A stretch of DNA of 64,000 nt from Aquipuribacter sp051216895 (GTDB lineage: Bacteria; Actinomycetota; Actinomycetes; Actinomycetales; JBBAYJ01). Each line of letters starts with the position of its first letter. Positions within the stretch are counted from its first letter, which is position 1. The translations under genes were made by a program, and so were the position numbers. Below are positions 51,180-59,128 of the stretch, one piece after another. Below the pieces are notes generated by a model. That model saw only the letters and a program-made list of their open reading frames with translations, was not told the origin of the DNA and did not search any database. The stretch is taken from NCBI RefSeq assembly GCF_051216895.1, contig NZ_JBPKAO010000014.1:1-64000 (forward strand), read 5' to 3'.

Positions 51180-52714
51180 GCGGCATCGCCTTCCTGCGGG
51201 TGGTGCCCGCGTGAGCGCTGGTGTTCTTCGGACATGACGAGGTCGAGGACCTTGGACTCGTCGAGCTCGGCGGCGGGGCCGGTGTGCACCACGCGGCCCT
51301 CGCGGATGACGAGCACCTTGTCGGCCAGCCCCAGGACCTCGGGGACCTCGCTGGAGACGACGAGCACGGCCACGCCGGTGTCGGCCAGGCGCCGGACCAC
51401 GTCGTAGATCTCCTTGCGGGCGCCGACGTCGACGCCACGGGTGGGCTCGTCCAGCAGGAGCACCCGGCACTCGCGCAGCAGCCAGCGGGCGAGCACGACC
51501 TTCTGCTGGTTGCCGCCGGACAGCGTCGACACCTGACGGTTGACGTCGACGGGACGCAGGTCCAGGTCGCTGGTCAGCTGCTCGGACCGCTTCTGCTCGC
51601 CGCCGAAGTCGATGAACCCACCGCGGGAGAACCGGGTGAGGCTGGCCAGGGTGATGTTGCTGGCGATCGACTGCTGCATGACCAGGGCCTGGCTCTTGCG
51701 CTCCTCGGGCGCGAGGCCGATGCGGGCCCGCACGGCGTCCTTGACCGAGCCGGGCCGCAGCGTCCGGCCGTCGACGGTCACGGTGCCGGCGGTGGCCTTC
51801 CGGGCGCCGAAGATCGTCTCGAGGATCTCGGAGCGGCCGGCGCCGACCAGCCCGGCCAGGCCCACGATCTCGCCGGCGTGGATCTGGAGCGACACGTCGG
51901 AGAAGCGGCCACCGCACGCCAGGCCCTGCACGTCGAGGACGACGTCACCCACCGCGCCGCTGCCCTCCGGGAAGACGCCGTCGAGCGTCTTGCCCGTCAT
52001 CAGCCGGATCACGTCCGCCTGGGGGGTCTCCCGGGCCGGCAGGTTCTCCGCGACGGTGCGGCCGTCCTTGAGGACCGTCACGCGGTCGCCGATCTCGCGG
52101 ATCTCCTCCAGCCGGTGGCTGATGTAGATCACCGCGACACCTGCGGCCGTCAGGCTGCGGACGACCCGGAACAGGTTCGCGACCTCGTCGGAGTCCAGCA
52201 CCGCGGACGGCTCGTCCATGACGATCACCTGGGCCTCCCGCGACAGTGCGCGGGCCATGGAGACCACCTGCTGGCCGGCGGCGGACAGGCTGCCCACCTC
52301 GCGGTCGGGGCTGATCTCGGGGTGGCCCAGCTGGGCCAGCAGCTCGCGGGTGCGGCGGTCGCGGGTCCGGGTCAGGGTGATCCCGAACCGGGAGGTCTCG
52401 TGACCGAGGAACACGTTCTCGGCCACCGTGAGGCCGGGCACGAGGTCCAGCTCCTGGTACATCGTGGCGATGCCCAGCCTGGTCGACGCCTGCGGGGTGG
52501 TGAGCCGGACCTCCTCGCCCTTCCAGGTGATCGTCCCGCCGTTGGGCTGGTGCGCGCCGGCCAGGACCTTGATCAGCGTCGACTTGCCGGCGCCGTTCTG
52601 ACCCAGCAGGCAGTGCACCTCGCCGGCTCGCACGTCCAGGTCCACCCCGTCCAGGGCCCTGACGCCCGGGAACGTCTTGACGATGCCGTGCATCTGAAGG
52701 AGGGACGACTCCAT
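51176..52714 (-). CDS. Ribose-type ABC transporter ATP-binding protein (two NBDs)
   Basis: 512 residues with tandem nucleotide-binding domains. NBD1 has GQNGAGKST and LSAAGQQVVSMARALSRE, then VIVMDEPS. NBD2 has a degenerate P-loop GLVGAGRSE with LSGGNQQKVVLARWL and VLLLDEPTRGVD, as is normal in RbsA/MglA proteins. First gene of the operon. The ATG at 52714 is set by a GAGGAGG ribosome site at the right distance; the upstream GTG is unlikely. Confidence 0.94.
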   Translation of the reverse strand: MESSLLQMHGIVKTFPGVRALDGVDLDVRAGEVHCLLGQNGAGKSTLIKVLAGAHQPNGGTITWKGEEVRLTTPQASTRLGIATMYQELDLVPGLTVAENVFLGHETSRFGITLTRTRDRRTRELLAQLGHPEISPDREVGSLSAAGQQVVSMARALSREAQVIVMDEPSAVLDSDEVANLFRVVRSLTAAGVAVIYISHRLEEIREIGDRVTVLKDGRTVAENLPARETPQADVIRLMTGKTLDGVFPEGSGAVGDVVLDVQGLACGGRFSDVSLQIHAGEIVGLAGLVGAGRSEILETIFGARKATAGTVTVDGRTLRPGSVKDAVRARIGLAPEERKSQALVMQQSIASNITLASLTRFSRGGFIDFGGEQKRSEQLTSDLDLRPVDVNRQVSTLSGGNQQKVVLARWLLRECRVLLLDEPTRGVDVGARKEIYDVVRRLADTGVAVLVVSSEVPEVLGLADKVLVIREGRVVHTGPAAELDESKVLDLVMSEEHQRSRGHHPQEGDAA

Positions 52715-52732
52715 GCACACCTCCTCGTGTGG

Positions 52733-52756
52733 GGAAGCGTCGACGTCGACGCTTCC
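52733..52756. promoter_or_regulatory. 24-bp perfect palindrome, putative operator
   Basis: GGAAGCGTCGAC followed directly by its reverse complement, 18 bp before the ABC ATPase start. The inner GAAGCG/CGCTTC arms are like LacI-family operators. It would block transcription of the sugar operon. Confidence 0.65.
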
Positions 52757-52778
52757 TGCAATTAGTTCGTCTGCCGCC

Positions 52779-52793
52779 GAAACGTATCGCTTC
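52779..52793. promoter_or_regulatory. Second LacI-type operator overlapping the ABC promoter
   Basis: GAAACGTATCGCTTC, a dyad with one mismatch. On the minus strand a possible -10 TACGTT lies inside it, with TTCACA 18 bp upstream, so binding here would compete with RNA polymerase. Confidence 0.5.
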
Positions 52794-52962
52794 CCAGGTG
52801 AGGTTGTGAAGCCTTACGCTGCAGAAGTCCGACGCGAGCCGCACAGAAGCGCGGGACCGACCGCATCGTTGCCGCCGGGTTCGCGACGCTAGACAGGCCT
52901 TGCACGGACGGTCAAGCAGAAGGTGCGCGTCGTTCGCTGATCGAGATCTACCGGTCCGGACG

Positions 52963-52974
52963 GGGCGATCGCCC
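52963..52974. promoter_or_regulatory. Palindrome in the ebo-like operon leader
   Basis: GGGCGATCGCCC, perfect 12-bp dyad, about 60 bp before the first gene of the operon; GTCCGGAC lies just before it. The 322-bp divergent region 52715-53036 holds these sites and the two LacI-type sites. I see no convincing -35/-10 pair on the plus strand. Confidence 0.35.
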
Positions 52975-53036
52975 GGTCGGGAGGCGGAGGACCCTGCCGC
53001 CCACGCCCAGGGTTTCCCCCAGCACAGGAGAGGCTT

Positions 53037-54338
53037 ATGCTCAGCGACATGGACAAAGTTGTTCACGCACCGGCCGAAGTGACCGCCCCCACGACCGGTC
53101 CCGCTGCCGGGTCCGACCAGGTCGGGGTCTGGTTCGTCGGGGCCAAGGGCTCGGTGGCCACGACCGCGCTGGTAGGGGCCCTCGCGATCCGGGACGGGCT
53201 CGCGACGGGGCTGGGCTGCGTCAGCGAGCTCCCGGAGCTGGCCGACGCCCCCCTGCCCGGCTTCGAGCGGCTGGTCTTCGGCGGGCACGACGTCACCGAC
53301 GCGCCGTACCGCAAGCGGGCCGAGGACCTGGCCGCGCAGGCCGTCATCCCCGCCCAGCTGCTCGCCCCCCTCACCGACGCGCTGGCCCGCGCCGACGCCG
53401 AGGTCCGCCACGTCGTCACCGACGAGGAGGCCGCACGGCAGGACGCGGGCGCAGCCCAGCGGGCCCAGGTGGCCCGCCTGCGTGGCGACCTCGCCGACTT
53501 CGCCGAGCGCCACCGCCTGGCCCGGGTCGTCGTCGTAGACGTGTCCAGCACGCACGCCCCGGTGGACGCCGAGCACCCGGACCTGGCCTCGGCCGCCGCG
53601 GTCCGGCAGGCCTGGGACGCCGGGCGCGCCCCGCTGCCGGCCAGCGCCGTCCACCCGTGGGCCGCGTTCGAGGCCGGGGCCGGCTACGTCGCCTTCACCC
53701 CCAGCCCCGGCGTCGACCTGCCCTGCCTGGTGGACCTGGGCCGCGAGACCGGTGCCACCTGGGCCGGGGCGGACGGCAAGACGGGTGAGACCCTGCTCAA
53801 GTCCGTCCTGGCCCCGATGTTCGTGCAGCGCGCGCTGCGGGTGGACTCCTGGGCGTCGGTCAACCTGCTGGGCGGCGGGGACGGCGACACGCTGTCGGAC
53901 CCGGTGACCGCCCGGAGCAAGACCAGCACCAAGGCGGCCGGTCTGGAGGCCATGCTCGGCCGGCACGTCCCCGGCCCGCTGCACATCGACTACGTCCCCG
54001 ACATGGGCGACTGGAAGACCGCCTGGGACCAGATCCGGTTCTCCGGGTTCCTCGGCACGGCCATGACGCTGCAGTTCACCTGGCAGGGCTGCGACTCCGC
54101 CCTGGCCGCCCCGCTGGTGCTCGACCTGGCCCGGCTCACCGCCGCCTGCATGGCGGCCGGGCGGACGGGCCCGGTGAGCGAGCTCGGCTTCTTCTTCAAG
54201 AACCCGCTCGGCAGCGACGAGCACGCCCTCGCCGTGCAGTGGCAGGACCTGCTGCGCCTGGTGGGCTCGTTCGCCGAGTCGCCCGCGTCCGTCGACCTCT
54301 CCACGCCCGAGCTCGTGACCCCCACGACGACGAGGTGA
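53037..54338 (+). CDS. Inositol-3-phosphate synthase family cyclase (ebo-type operon)
   Basis: 433 residues. The NAD site is GVWFVGAKGSVATTALVGAL. The central block has SWASVNLLGGGDGDTL, SKTSTKAAGLEAML (catalytic lysines), HIDYVPDMGDWKTAWD and QGCDSALAAPLVLDLARL, all hallmarks of MIPS enzymes that cyclise glucose-6-phosphate to inositol-3-phosphate. It is longer and diverged from the canonical actinobacterial MIPS of about 360 residues, so a different cyclitol phosphate is possible. An AGGAG ribosome site precedes the ATG; a later ATG five codons in is possible. It leads a seven-gene coupled operon and overlaps the prenyltransferase by four bases. Confidence 0.85.
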   Translation: MLSDMDKVVHAPAEVTAPTTGPAAGSDQVGVWFVGAKGSVATTALVGALAIRDGLATGLGCVSELPELADAPLPGFERLVFGGHDVTDAPYRKRAEDLAAQAVIPAQLLAPLTDALARADAEVRHVVTDEEAARQDAGAAQRAQVARLRGDLADFAERHRLARVVVVDVSSTHAPVDAEHPDLASAAAVRQAWDAGRAPLPASAVHPWAAFEAGAGYVAFTPSPGVDLPCLVDLGRETGATWAGADGKTGETLLKSVLAPMFVQRALRVDSWASVNLLGGGDGDTLSDPVTARSKTSTKAAGLEAMLGRHVPGPLHIDYVPDMGDWKTAWDQIRFSGFLGTAMTLQFTWQGCDSALAAPLVLDLARLTAACMAAGRTGPVSELGFFFKNPLGSDEHALAVQWQDLLRLVGSFAESPASVDLSTPELVTPTTTR

Positions 54339-55267
54339 GTGCGACGCTGCGGGACTGGGCCGAGCTGGTCCGGCTGCCGGCCGCCGTCACCGTCCCCGGT
54401 GACGCCCTGGTCGGGCTGGCGGCCGCCGGCGGGCCGGTCCGCCCCCGCAGCGCCCTGCTCCCGCTGGCGTCGGTCTCGATGTACTGGGCCGGCATGGCCC
54501 TGAACGACTGGGCGGACCGCGACCTCGACGCCGTGGAGCGACCCGAGCGGCCGGTCCCCAGCGGGCGGATCAGCCCGCGGCAGGCCCTGGGCGCCGCCGC
54601 CGCGCTGACGGCCGCCTCGGTCGGCCTCGCCGCCGCCGCGTCGGGGCGCCGGGGCGCCGGGACCGCCGTGGTCCTCGCCGCCGCCGTGTGGTCCTACGAC
54701 CTCGTGGCCAAGCCTCGCGCCTGGGCCCCGGTCAGCATGTCGCTGACCCGCGCGCTGGACGTCGCCCTCGGCGCCACCGGTGCCGCGGCGCCCGCGGCGG
54801 CCGGCCGCTCCCTGCCCCCCGCCCTGCTCCCGGCCCTCACGACGGGCCTGCACACGCTGGCCGTGACCGACCTGTCGCGCGGCGAGGTGCACGGTGCCCC
54901 GTCCGCGCAGGCCTCCCGGGCCGGCGCGACGACGGTGCTGGCCGCGGCGGCGGTCGTGCCGGTCCTGCTCGGCCGCCTGACCTCCCGCACCACCGCACCG
55001 GCCCGCACGGGCGCGGTGCTCCTCGAGGTCCTGGTGGGTGCGGCCGCGCTCACCGCCCACACCGTGCCGCTGCTGCGCGCCCAGGCCCGGGCCGGACGGA
55101 CCGGCACGGGCCCGGACGCCCGCCACGCGACCATCACCGGCATCAAGGCGTTCCTGCCCCTGCAGGCCGCGCTGCTGTCGGCCCTGGGCCGACCGGTCCA
55201 GGCGGTGTCGCTCGTCGGGGCCGGCACGCTCGTCTCACGCCTGCTGCGAGGAGGACCCACGACATGA
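54335..55267 (+). CDS. UbiA-family prenyltransferase (EboC-like / SCO3242-like)
   Basis: 310 residues with eight or nine membrane helices. The metal-binding motif NDWADRDLDAVERPERPVPSGR is complete; the second loop has WSYDLVAKPRAW and HTLAVTDLSRGEVHG, where the usual second Asp motif is weaker. It should attach or transfer an isoprenoid at the membrane, and next to a MIPS-type cyclase a cyclitol phosphate acceptor is the natural guess. GTGA overlap with the previous gene. This cyclase/prenyltransferase pair also occurs, as I recall, near SCO3242-SCO3243 of Streptomyces coelicolor. Confidence 0.82.
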   Translation: MSATLRDWAELVRLPAAVTVPGDALVGLAAAGGPVRPRSALLPLASVSMYWAGMALNDWADRDLDAVERPERPVPSGRISPRQALGAAAALTAASVGLAAAASGRRGAGTAVVLAAAVWSYDLVAKPRAWAPVSMSLTRALDVALGATGAAAPAAAGRSLPPALLPALTTGLHTLAVTDLSRGEVHGAPSAQASRAGATTVLAAAAVVPVLLGRLTSRTTAPARTGAVLLEVLVGAAALTAHTVPLLRAQARAGRTGTGPDARHATITGIKAFLPLQAALLSALGRPVQAVSLVGAGTLVSRLLRGGPTT

Positions 55268-56211
55268 GCCTGCGACTCGGCTACGGCACCAACGGCTTCG
55301 CCGACCACCGGTTGACGGAGGCGCTGGACGTCATCGCCTCCCTCGGCTTCGAGGGGGTGGGGCTGACGCTGGACCACCACCACCTGGACCCCTTCGCCGA
55401 CGACCTGCCCGCCCGCAGCGCCCTGGTCCGCACGGCTCTGGAGCAGCGCGGGTTGTCGGTGGTCGTGGAGACGGGCGGGCGCTACGTCCTGGACCCGGTC
55501 CGCAAGCACGAGCCGACGCTGGTCTGCGAGGACGGCCGGTCCCGCCGCGTCGACCTGCTGGCCCGCGCCATCCGCGTCGCCGCCGACCTGGGCGCCCCGG
55601 TGGTGTCGTTCTGGAGCGGGGTCCTGCCGACCGGCACCCCGGCCCGCAAGGGCACCGAGCGGCTGGTCGCGGCCCTGGAGCAGCTCGTCCCGCAGGCCGA
55701 GTCGGCCGGCGTCCGCCTCGCGCTGGAGCCCGAGCCCGGTCACCACGTCAGCGTGGTGGACGAGGCCCTCGACGTCCTGGACCGGCTCGGGCACCCCGAC
55801 GGTCTCGCCCTGACCGTCGACGTCGGTCACGTCATCTGCAACGAGCCGCGCGGGATCGGTGAGACGCTGCGCCACGTGGGCTCGCGCCTGGCCAACGTCC
55901 AGCTGGACGACATGCGCCCGCACGTCCACGAGCACCTGGAGATGGGTGACGGCGACGTCGACCTGGTCGAGGTCGTGCAGACCCTGCTGGACCTGGACTA
56001 CCAGGGCCTCGCCGCGGTCGAGCTGCCCCGTCACTCCCACGCCGCGCCGGCGGTGGCCCGTCGCAGCGCCCTCGCGCTGCAGGCCGCGATCGCCGAGGCC
56101 GCCCGCCGGACGGGCGCCCCCGGCGCCGCGGTGGACCGGCAGGGCCCGCCGCTGTCCCCGCGCGCCCAGCGCGGCAGGGTCGGGTCCACCAGCGCCGGGA
56201 GCCGGGCGTGA
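55264..56211 (+). CDS. Sugar phosphate isomerase/epimerase in the ebo-type operon
   Basis: A 315-residue TIM barrel of the xylose-isomerase-like superfamily. Likely metal ligands are in LALEPEPGHHVS, TVDVGHVICNE, VQLDDMRPHVHEHL and AVELPRHSHAAP. A basic, proline-rich tail (about 285-315) follows the fold. It may isomerise a cyclitol or sugar phosphate intermediate. A GAGGAGG ribosome site and a four-base overlap with the prenyltransferase give coupled translation. EboE downstream is a second, distinct barrel of the same superfamily. Confidence 0.85.
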   Translation: MSLRLGYGTNGFADHRLTEALDVIASLGFEGVGLTLDHHHLDPFADDLPARSALVRTALEQRGLSVVVETGGRYVLDPVRKHEPTLVCEDGRSRRVDLLARAIRVAADLGAPVVSFWSGVLPTGTPARKGTERLVAALEQLVPQAESAGVRLALEPEPGHHVSVVDEALDVLDRLGHPDGLALTVDVGHVICNEPRGIGETLRHVGSRLANVQLDDMRPHVHEHLEMGDGDVDLVEVVQTLLDLDYQGLAAVELPRHSHAAPAVARRSALALQAAIAEAARRTGAPGAAVDRQGPPLSPRAQRGRVGSTSAGSRA

Positions 56212-56951
56212 GCCCCGACCGCTGGACGGTCGCGAGCTGGTCGCAGGGCGCCCCTGCGCTCGCCGACGAGCTGGAGGCCCGCCTGCCGGAGGAGGCGCGG
56301 CCGCGGTGGCGCGCCGCGCAGCAGCGGGTGGCCGAGGACCCGGGCTGCCTCGACGTGGTCTTCCCGGCCACCGGTCGCACCGTCGGGCGCGCCCCCCTCG
56401 CCGAGGGCGACGAGCAGGGCCTGCTGGGCTCGGTCGACGACCTGGCCCGCGTGCTGCTGCTGCGGACGGCCACGGACCGCGCGGACCTGCCGCGCCACCT
56501 GTACCGCGACGGCGACTCCGCCGAGCGTCGCGCGGTGCTCCGGGCCCTGCACCTGCTCACCGCCGCCGACGACGTCACGGACCTGCTCGAGGACGCCCTG
56601 CGGACCAACGACCCCCGCCTGGTGGCCGCCGCCCTCGGCCCGGCCGCCGACGCGCTCGACGCGGCCGGCTGGCGCCAGGCGGTCCTGAAGTGCCTGTTCA
56701 CCGGGGTACCGCTCGCCTGCGTGCACCGGTTGTCCGGACGTGCCGACGCGGAGCTGGAGGGGATGGTCGCCCGCTACGTCGCCGAACGGGTGGCCGCGGG
56801 CCGTGACGTGCCCGCCGACGTCGGCGACGTGCTGCCCCCCACCTCACCCGCGCTGGCCCACGCCGGCCTGTCCGACGACCTGCAGGGCGGGCACCCCGAC
56901 CGCCTCGCCGCCGCGTCGCGGGCGCGGGCCCTGCTGCTCCCCCGCGGCTGA
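56208..56951 (+). CDS. eboA: EboA-domain protein
   Basis: 247 residues, helical. LYRDGDSAERRAVLRALHLL and the RQAVLKCLFTGVPLACVHRL segment match the EboA family, named for a conserved bacterial cluster also found in some algal plastids. In a cyanobacterium the cluster is needed to move the scytonemin precursor to the periplasm; EboA's own activity is unknown. It starts at a GTG overlapping the isomerase stop (GTGA). A 55-bp gap to the next gene is the largest in the operon. Confidence 0.85.
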   Translation: MSPDRWTVASWSQGAPALADELEARLPEEARPRWRAAQQRVAEDPGCLDVVFPATGRTVGRAPLAEGDEQGLLGSVDDLARVLLLRTATDRADLPRHLYRDGDSAERRAVLRALHLLTAADDVTDLLEDALRTNDPRLVAAALGPAADALDAAGWRQAVLKCLFTGVPLACVHRLSGRADAELEGMVARYVAERVAAGRDVPADVGDVLPPTSPALAHAGLSDDLQGGHPDRLAAASRARALLLPRG

Positions 56952-57006
56952 GGTCCCCCGGACCGACCCCGCACCACCCCAGACCCCGCCCAGCCAGGAG
57001 CACCGC

Positions 57007-57870
57007 ATGCGCATCTTCGACCCGCACATCCACATGACCTCCCGCACCACCGACGACTACGAGGCGATGGCGGCCGCGGGCGTCCAGGCCCTGGTGGAGC
57101 CGGCGTTCTGGCTCGGTCAGCCCCGCACGTCGGTCGGCTCGTTCGTCGACTACTTCGACGGGCTGCTCGGCTGGGAACGGTTCCGGGCCTCGCAGTACGG
57201 CATCGCGCACCACTGCACGATCGCGCTGAACCCGAAGGAGGCCAACGACCCGCGCTGCACGCCCGTGCTGGACGTCCTGCCGCGCTACCTGGCCAAGGAC
57301 GGCGTGGTCGCCGTGGGCGAGATCGGGTTCGACTCGATGACCGACGCGGAGACGGACGCGTTCGTCCGACAGCTGGCGATGGCCAAGGAGCACGGCCTGC
57401 CGGCGCTGGTCCACACCCCCCACCGCGACAAGGCCGCCGGCACCCGGCGCACCCTGGAGCTGGTCGAGGCCTCCGGCATCGGCGCCGGCATGGTCGCCGT
57501 GGACCACCTGAACGAGACGACCCTGCAGCAGGTCGACTCCTCCGGCTGCTGGCTGGGCTTCTCCGTCTACCCCGACACCAAGATGGACGAGCACCGGATG
57601 GTGAGGATCCTCCAGGAGCGGGGCCTGGAGCGGGTGCTGGTCAACTCCGCGGCCGACTGGGGCCGCTCCGACCCGCTCAAGACCCTGAAGGTCGGCGAGG
57701 CGATGCTCGCGGCCGGCTTCACCGACGACGACGTCGACCGCGTGCTGTGGCGCAACCCCGTCGAGTTCTACGGCCAGAGCGACCGGCTGATGCTCACCGA
57801 CGTCCGGACCGACCTGGGGGCGGAGTTCGAGGGCAGCTCGGTGCTGCGCGGCCCGCGGGCGTCCGCGTGA
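57007..57870 (+). CDS. TatD-like metal-dependent hydrolase (EboB-like)
   Basis: A 287-residue amidohydrolase-fold enzyme. The metal site is built from FDPHIHM, VAVGEIGFDSM, ALVHTPHRDKA, MVAVDHLNE and VNSAADWGRSDPLK, the order seen in TatD proteins and in EboB. Substrate unknown; a phosphodiester or lactone-like intermediate is possible. The ATG has a CAGGAG ribosome site. The C-terminal 20 residues are not conserved-looking. Confidence 0.85.
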   Translation: MRIFDPHIHMTSRTTDDYEAMAAAGVQALVEPAFWLGQPRTSVGSFVDYFDGLLGWERFRASQYGIAHHCTIALNPKEANDPRCTPVLDVLPRYLAKDGVVAVGEIGFDSMTDAETDAFVRQLAMAKEHGLPALVHTPHRDKAAGTRRTLELVEASGIGAGMVAVDHLNETTLQQVDSSGCWLGFSVYPDTKMDEHRMVRILQERGLERVLVNSAADWGRSDPLKTLKVGEAMLAAGFTDDDVDRVLWRNPVEFYGQSDRLMLTDVRTDLGAEFEGSSVLRGPRASA

Positions 57871-57892
57871 GGAGCGCGCAGGAGGTCTCCGC

Positions 57893-59128
57893 ATGAGGCT
57901 GCGCCGGCCCGACGGCAGCCTGGTCCACGTCGGCTACTGCACCAACGTCCACCCGGCGACCGGGCTGGACGGGATCCTCGCCCAGCTGCGCCGCTACGCC
58001 GTCGGTGTCCGGGCCGAGCTCGGCGTCGACGTGCTGGGGGTCGGCCTCTGGCTGCCGGCCCCGGTGGCCGCCCGCCTCGCCGAGGACCTGGGGCTCGTGC
58101 GGCGGCTGCGTGACGAGCTGGCCCGGCTGGGCCTGGAGGTCGTGACGCTGAACGCGTTCCCCTACGGCGACTTCCACTCCCCCGTCGTCAAGTACGCGGT
58201 CTACCGCCCCGACTGGACCGAGCGCAGCCGGCTGGAGCACACCCTGGCCTGCGCCCGGGTGCTCGCGGCCCTGCTGCCCGACGACGTCGCGACCGGCAGC
58301 GTCAGCACGCTCCCGCTGTCCTGGCGGACCCCCTGGGACGACGCCCGGCGCGAGGCGGCCCGCGGGCACCTGGGCGAGCTGGCCCGCGGCCTGGCCGACA
58401 TCGCCGCGACCGGTCCCCGGGTGACCGTCGGCCTCGAGCCCGAGCCCGGCTGCGTCTGGGAGGTGCTCGACGACGTGCTGACCGGGCCCGACCGGCTGGC
58501 GGGGCTGCTGACGACCGAGCACCTGCGCGACGGCCTGGTCGGGGTCTGCCTGGACACCTGCCACAGCGCGGTCGGGTTCGACGACCTGGCCGACGTCGGG
58601 GCCCGGGTGGGCGCCGCGGGGGTGCCCGTCGTCAAGCTGCAGGCCGCCGCGGCCCTGCACGTGCCCGACCCGGCGTCACCGGTCTCGAGGGCGGCGCTGG
58701 CCGAGTTCGTCGAGCCCCGGTTCCTGCACCAGACCCGGGAGCGCCCCGCCGCCGATGCCCGCCCCGCCGGCACCGACGACCTGGACGAGGCCCTGGCCGG
58801 TGGACTGCCGGGCGAGGCCCCGTGGCGCTGCCACGTCCACCTGCCGCTGCACGCCACCGGGACCGCCGAGACCCAGGTGGCCACCCGGGCGCTGGCCGCC
58901 TCGTTGGACCAGCTGGTCGCCCCGGTCGCCCCCGCCGGGGGGCGCGTCGACCTGGTGGAGGTCGAGACCTACACCTGGTCGGTCCTGCCGCAGGAGCAGC
59001 GCCGCCGGGCCGGCGGCGCCGGCCGCACCACCCCCGGGGCCGTCGACGACGGCCTCGCCCACGGCCTGGCGAGCGAGCTCGCCTGGGTCCGGGACCACCT
59101 GCTCGACCACGGTCTGGAGTCCGCATGA
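57893..59128 (+). CDS. eboE: Metabolite traffic protein EboE
   Basis: 411 residues, TIM barrel. The segment NAFPYGDFHSPVVKYAVYRP and the following DWTERSRLEHT are characteristic of EboE; GLEPEPGCVWEVL, VCLDTCHSAVGF, RCHVHLPLH and VEVETYTWSVLP carry probable metal or substrate ligands. Its reaction is unknown. GGAGG ribosome site; the stop overlaps the EboF start (ATGA). Confidence 0.87.
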   Translation: MRLRRPDGSLVHVGYCTNVHPATGLDGILAQLRRYAVGVRAELGVDVLGVGLWLPAPVAARLAEDLGLVRRLRDELARLGLEVVTLNAFPYGDFHSPVVKYAVYRPDWTERSRLEHTLACARVLAALLPDDVATGSVSTLPLSWRTPWDDARREAARGHLGELARGLADIAATGPRVTVGLEPEPGCVWEVLDDVLTGPDRLAGLLTTEHLRDGLVGVCLDTCHSAVGFDDLADVGARVGAAGVPVVKLQAAAALHVPDPASPVSRAALAEFVEPRFLHQTRERPAADARPAGTDDLDEALAGGLPGEAPWRCHVHLPLHATGTAETQVATRALAASLDQLVAPVAPAGGRVDLVEVETYTWSVLPQEQRRRAGGAGRTTPGAVDDGLAHGLASELAWVRDHLLDHGLESA

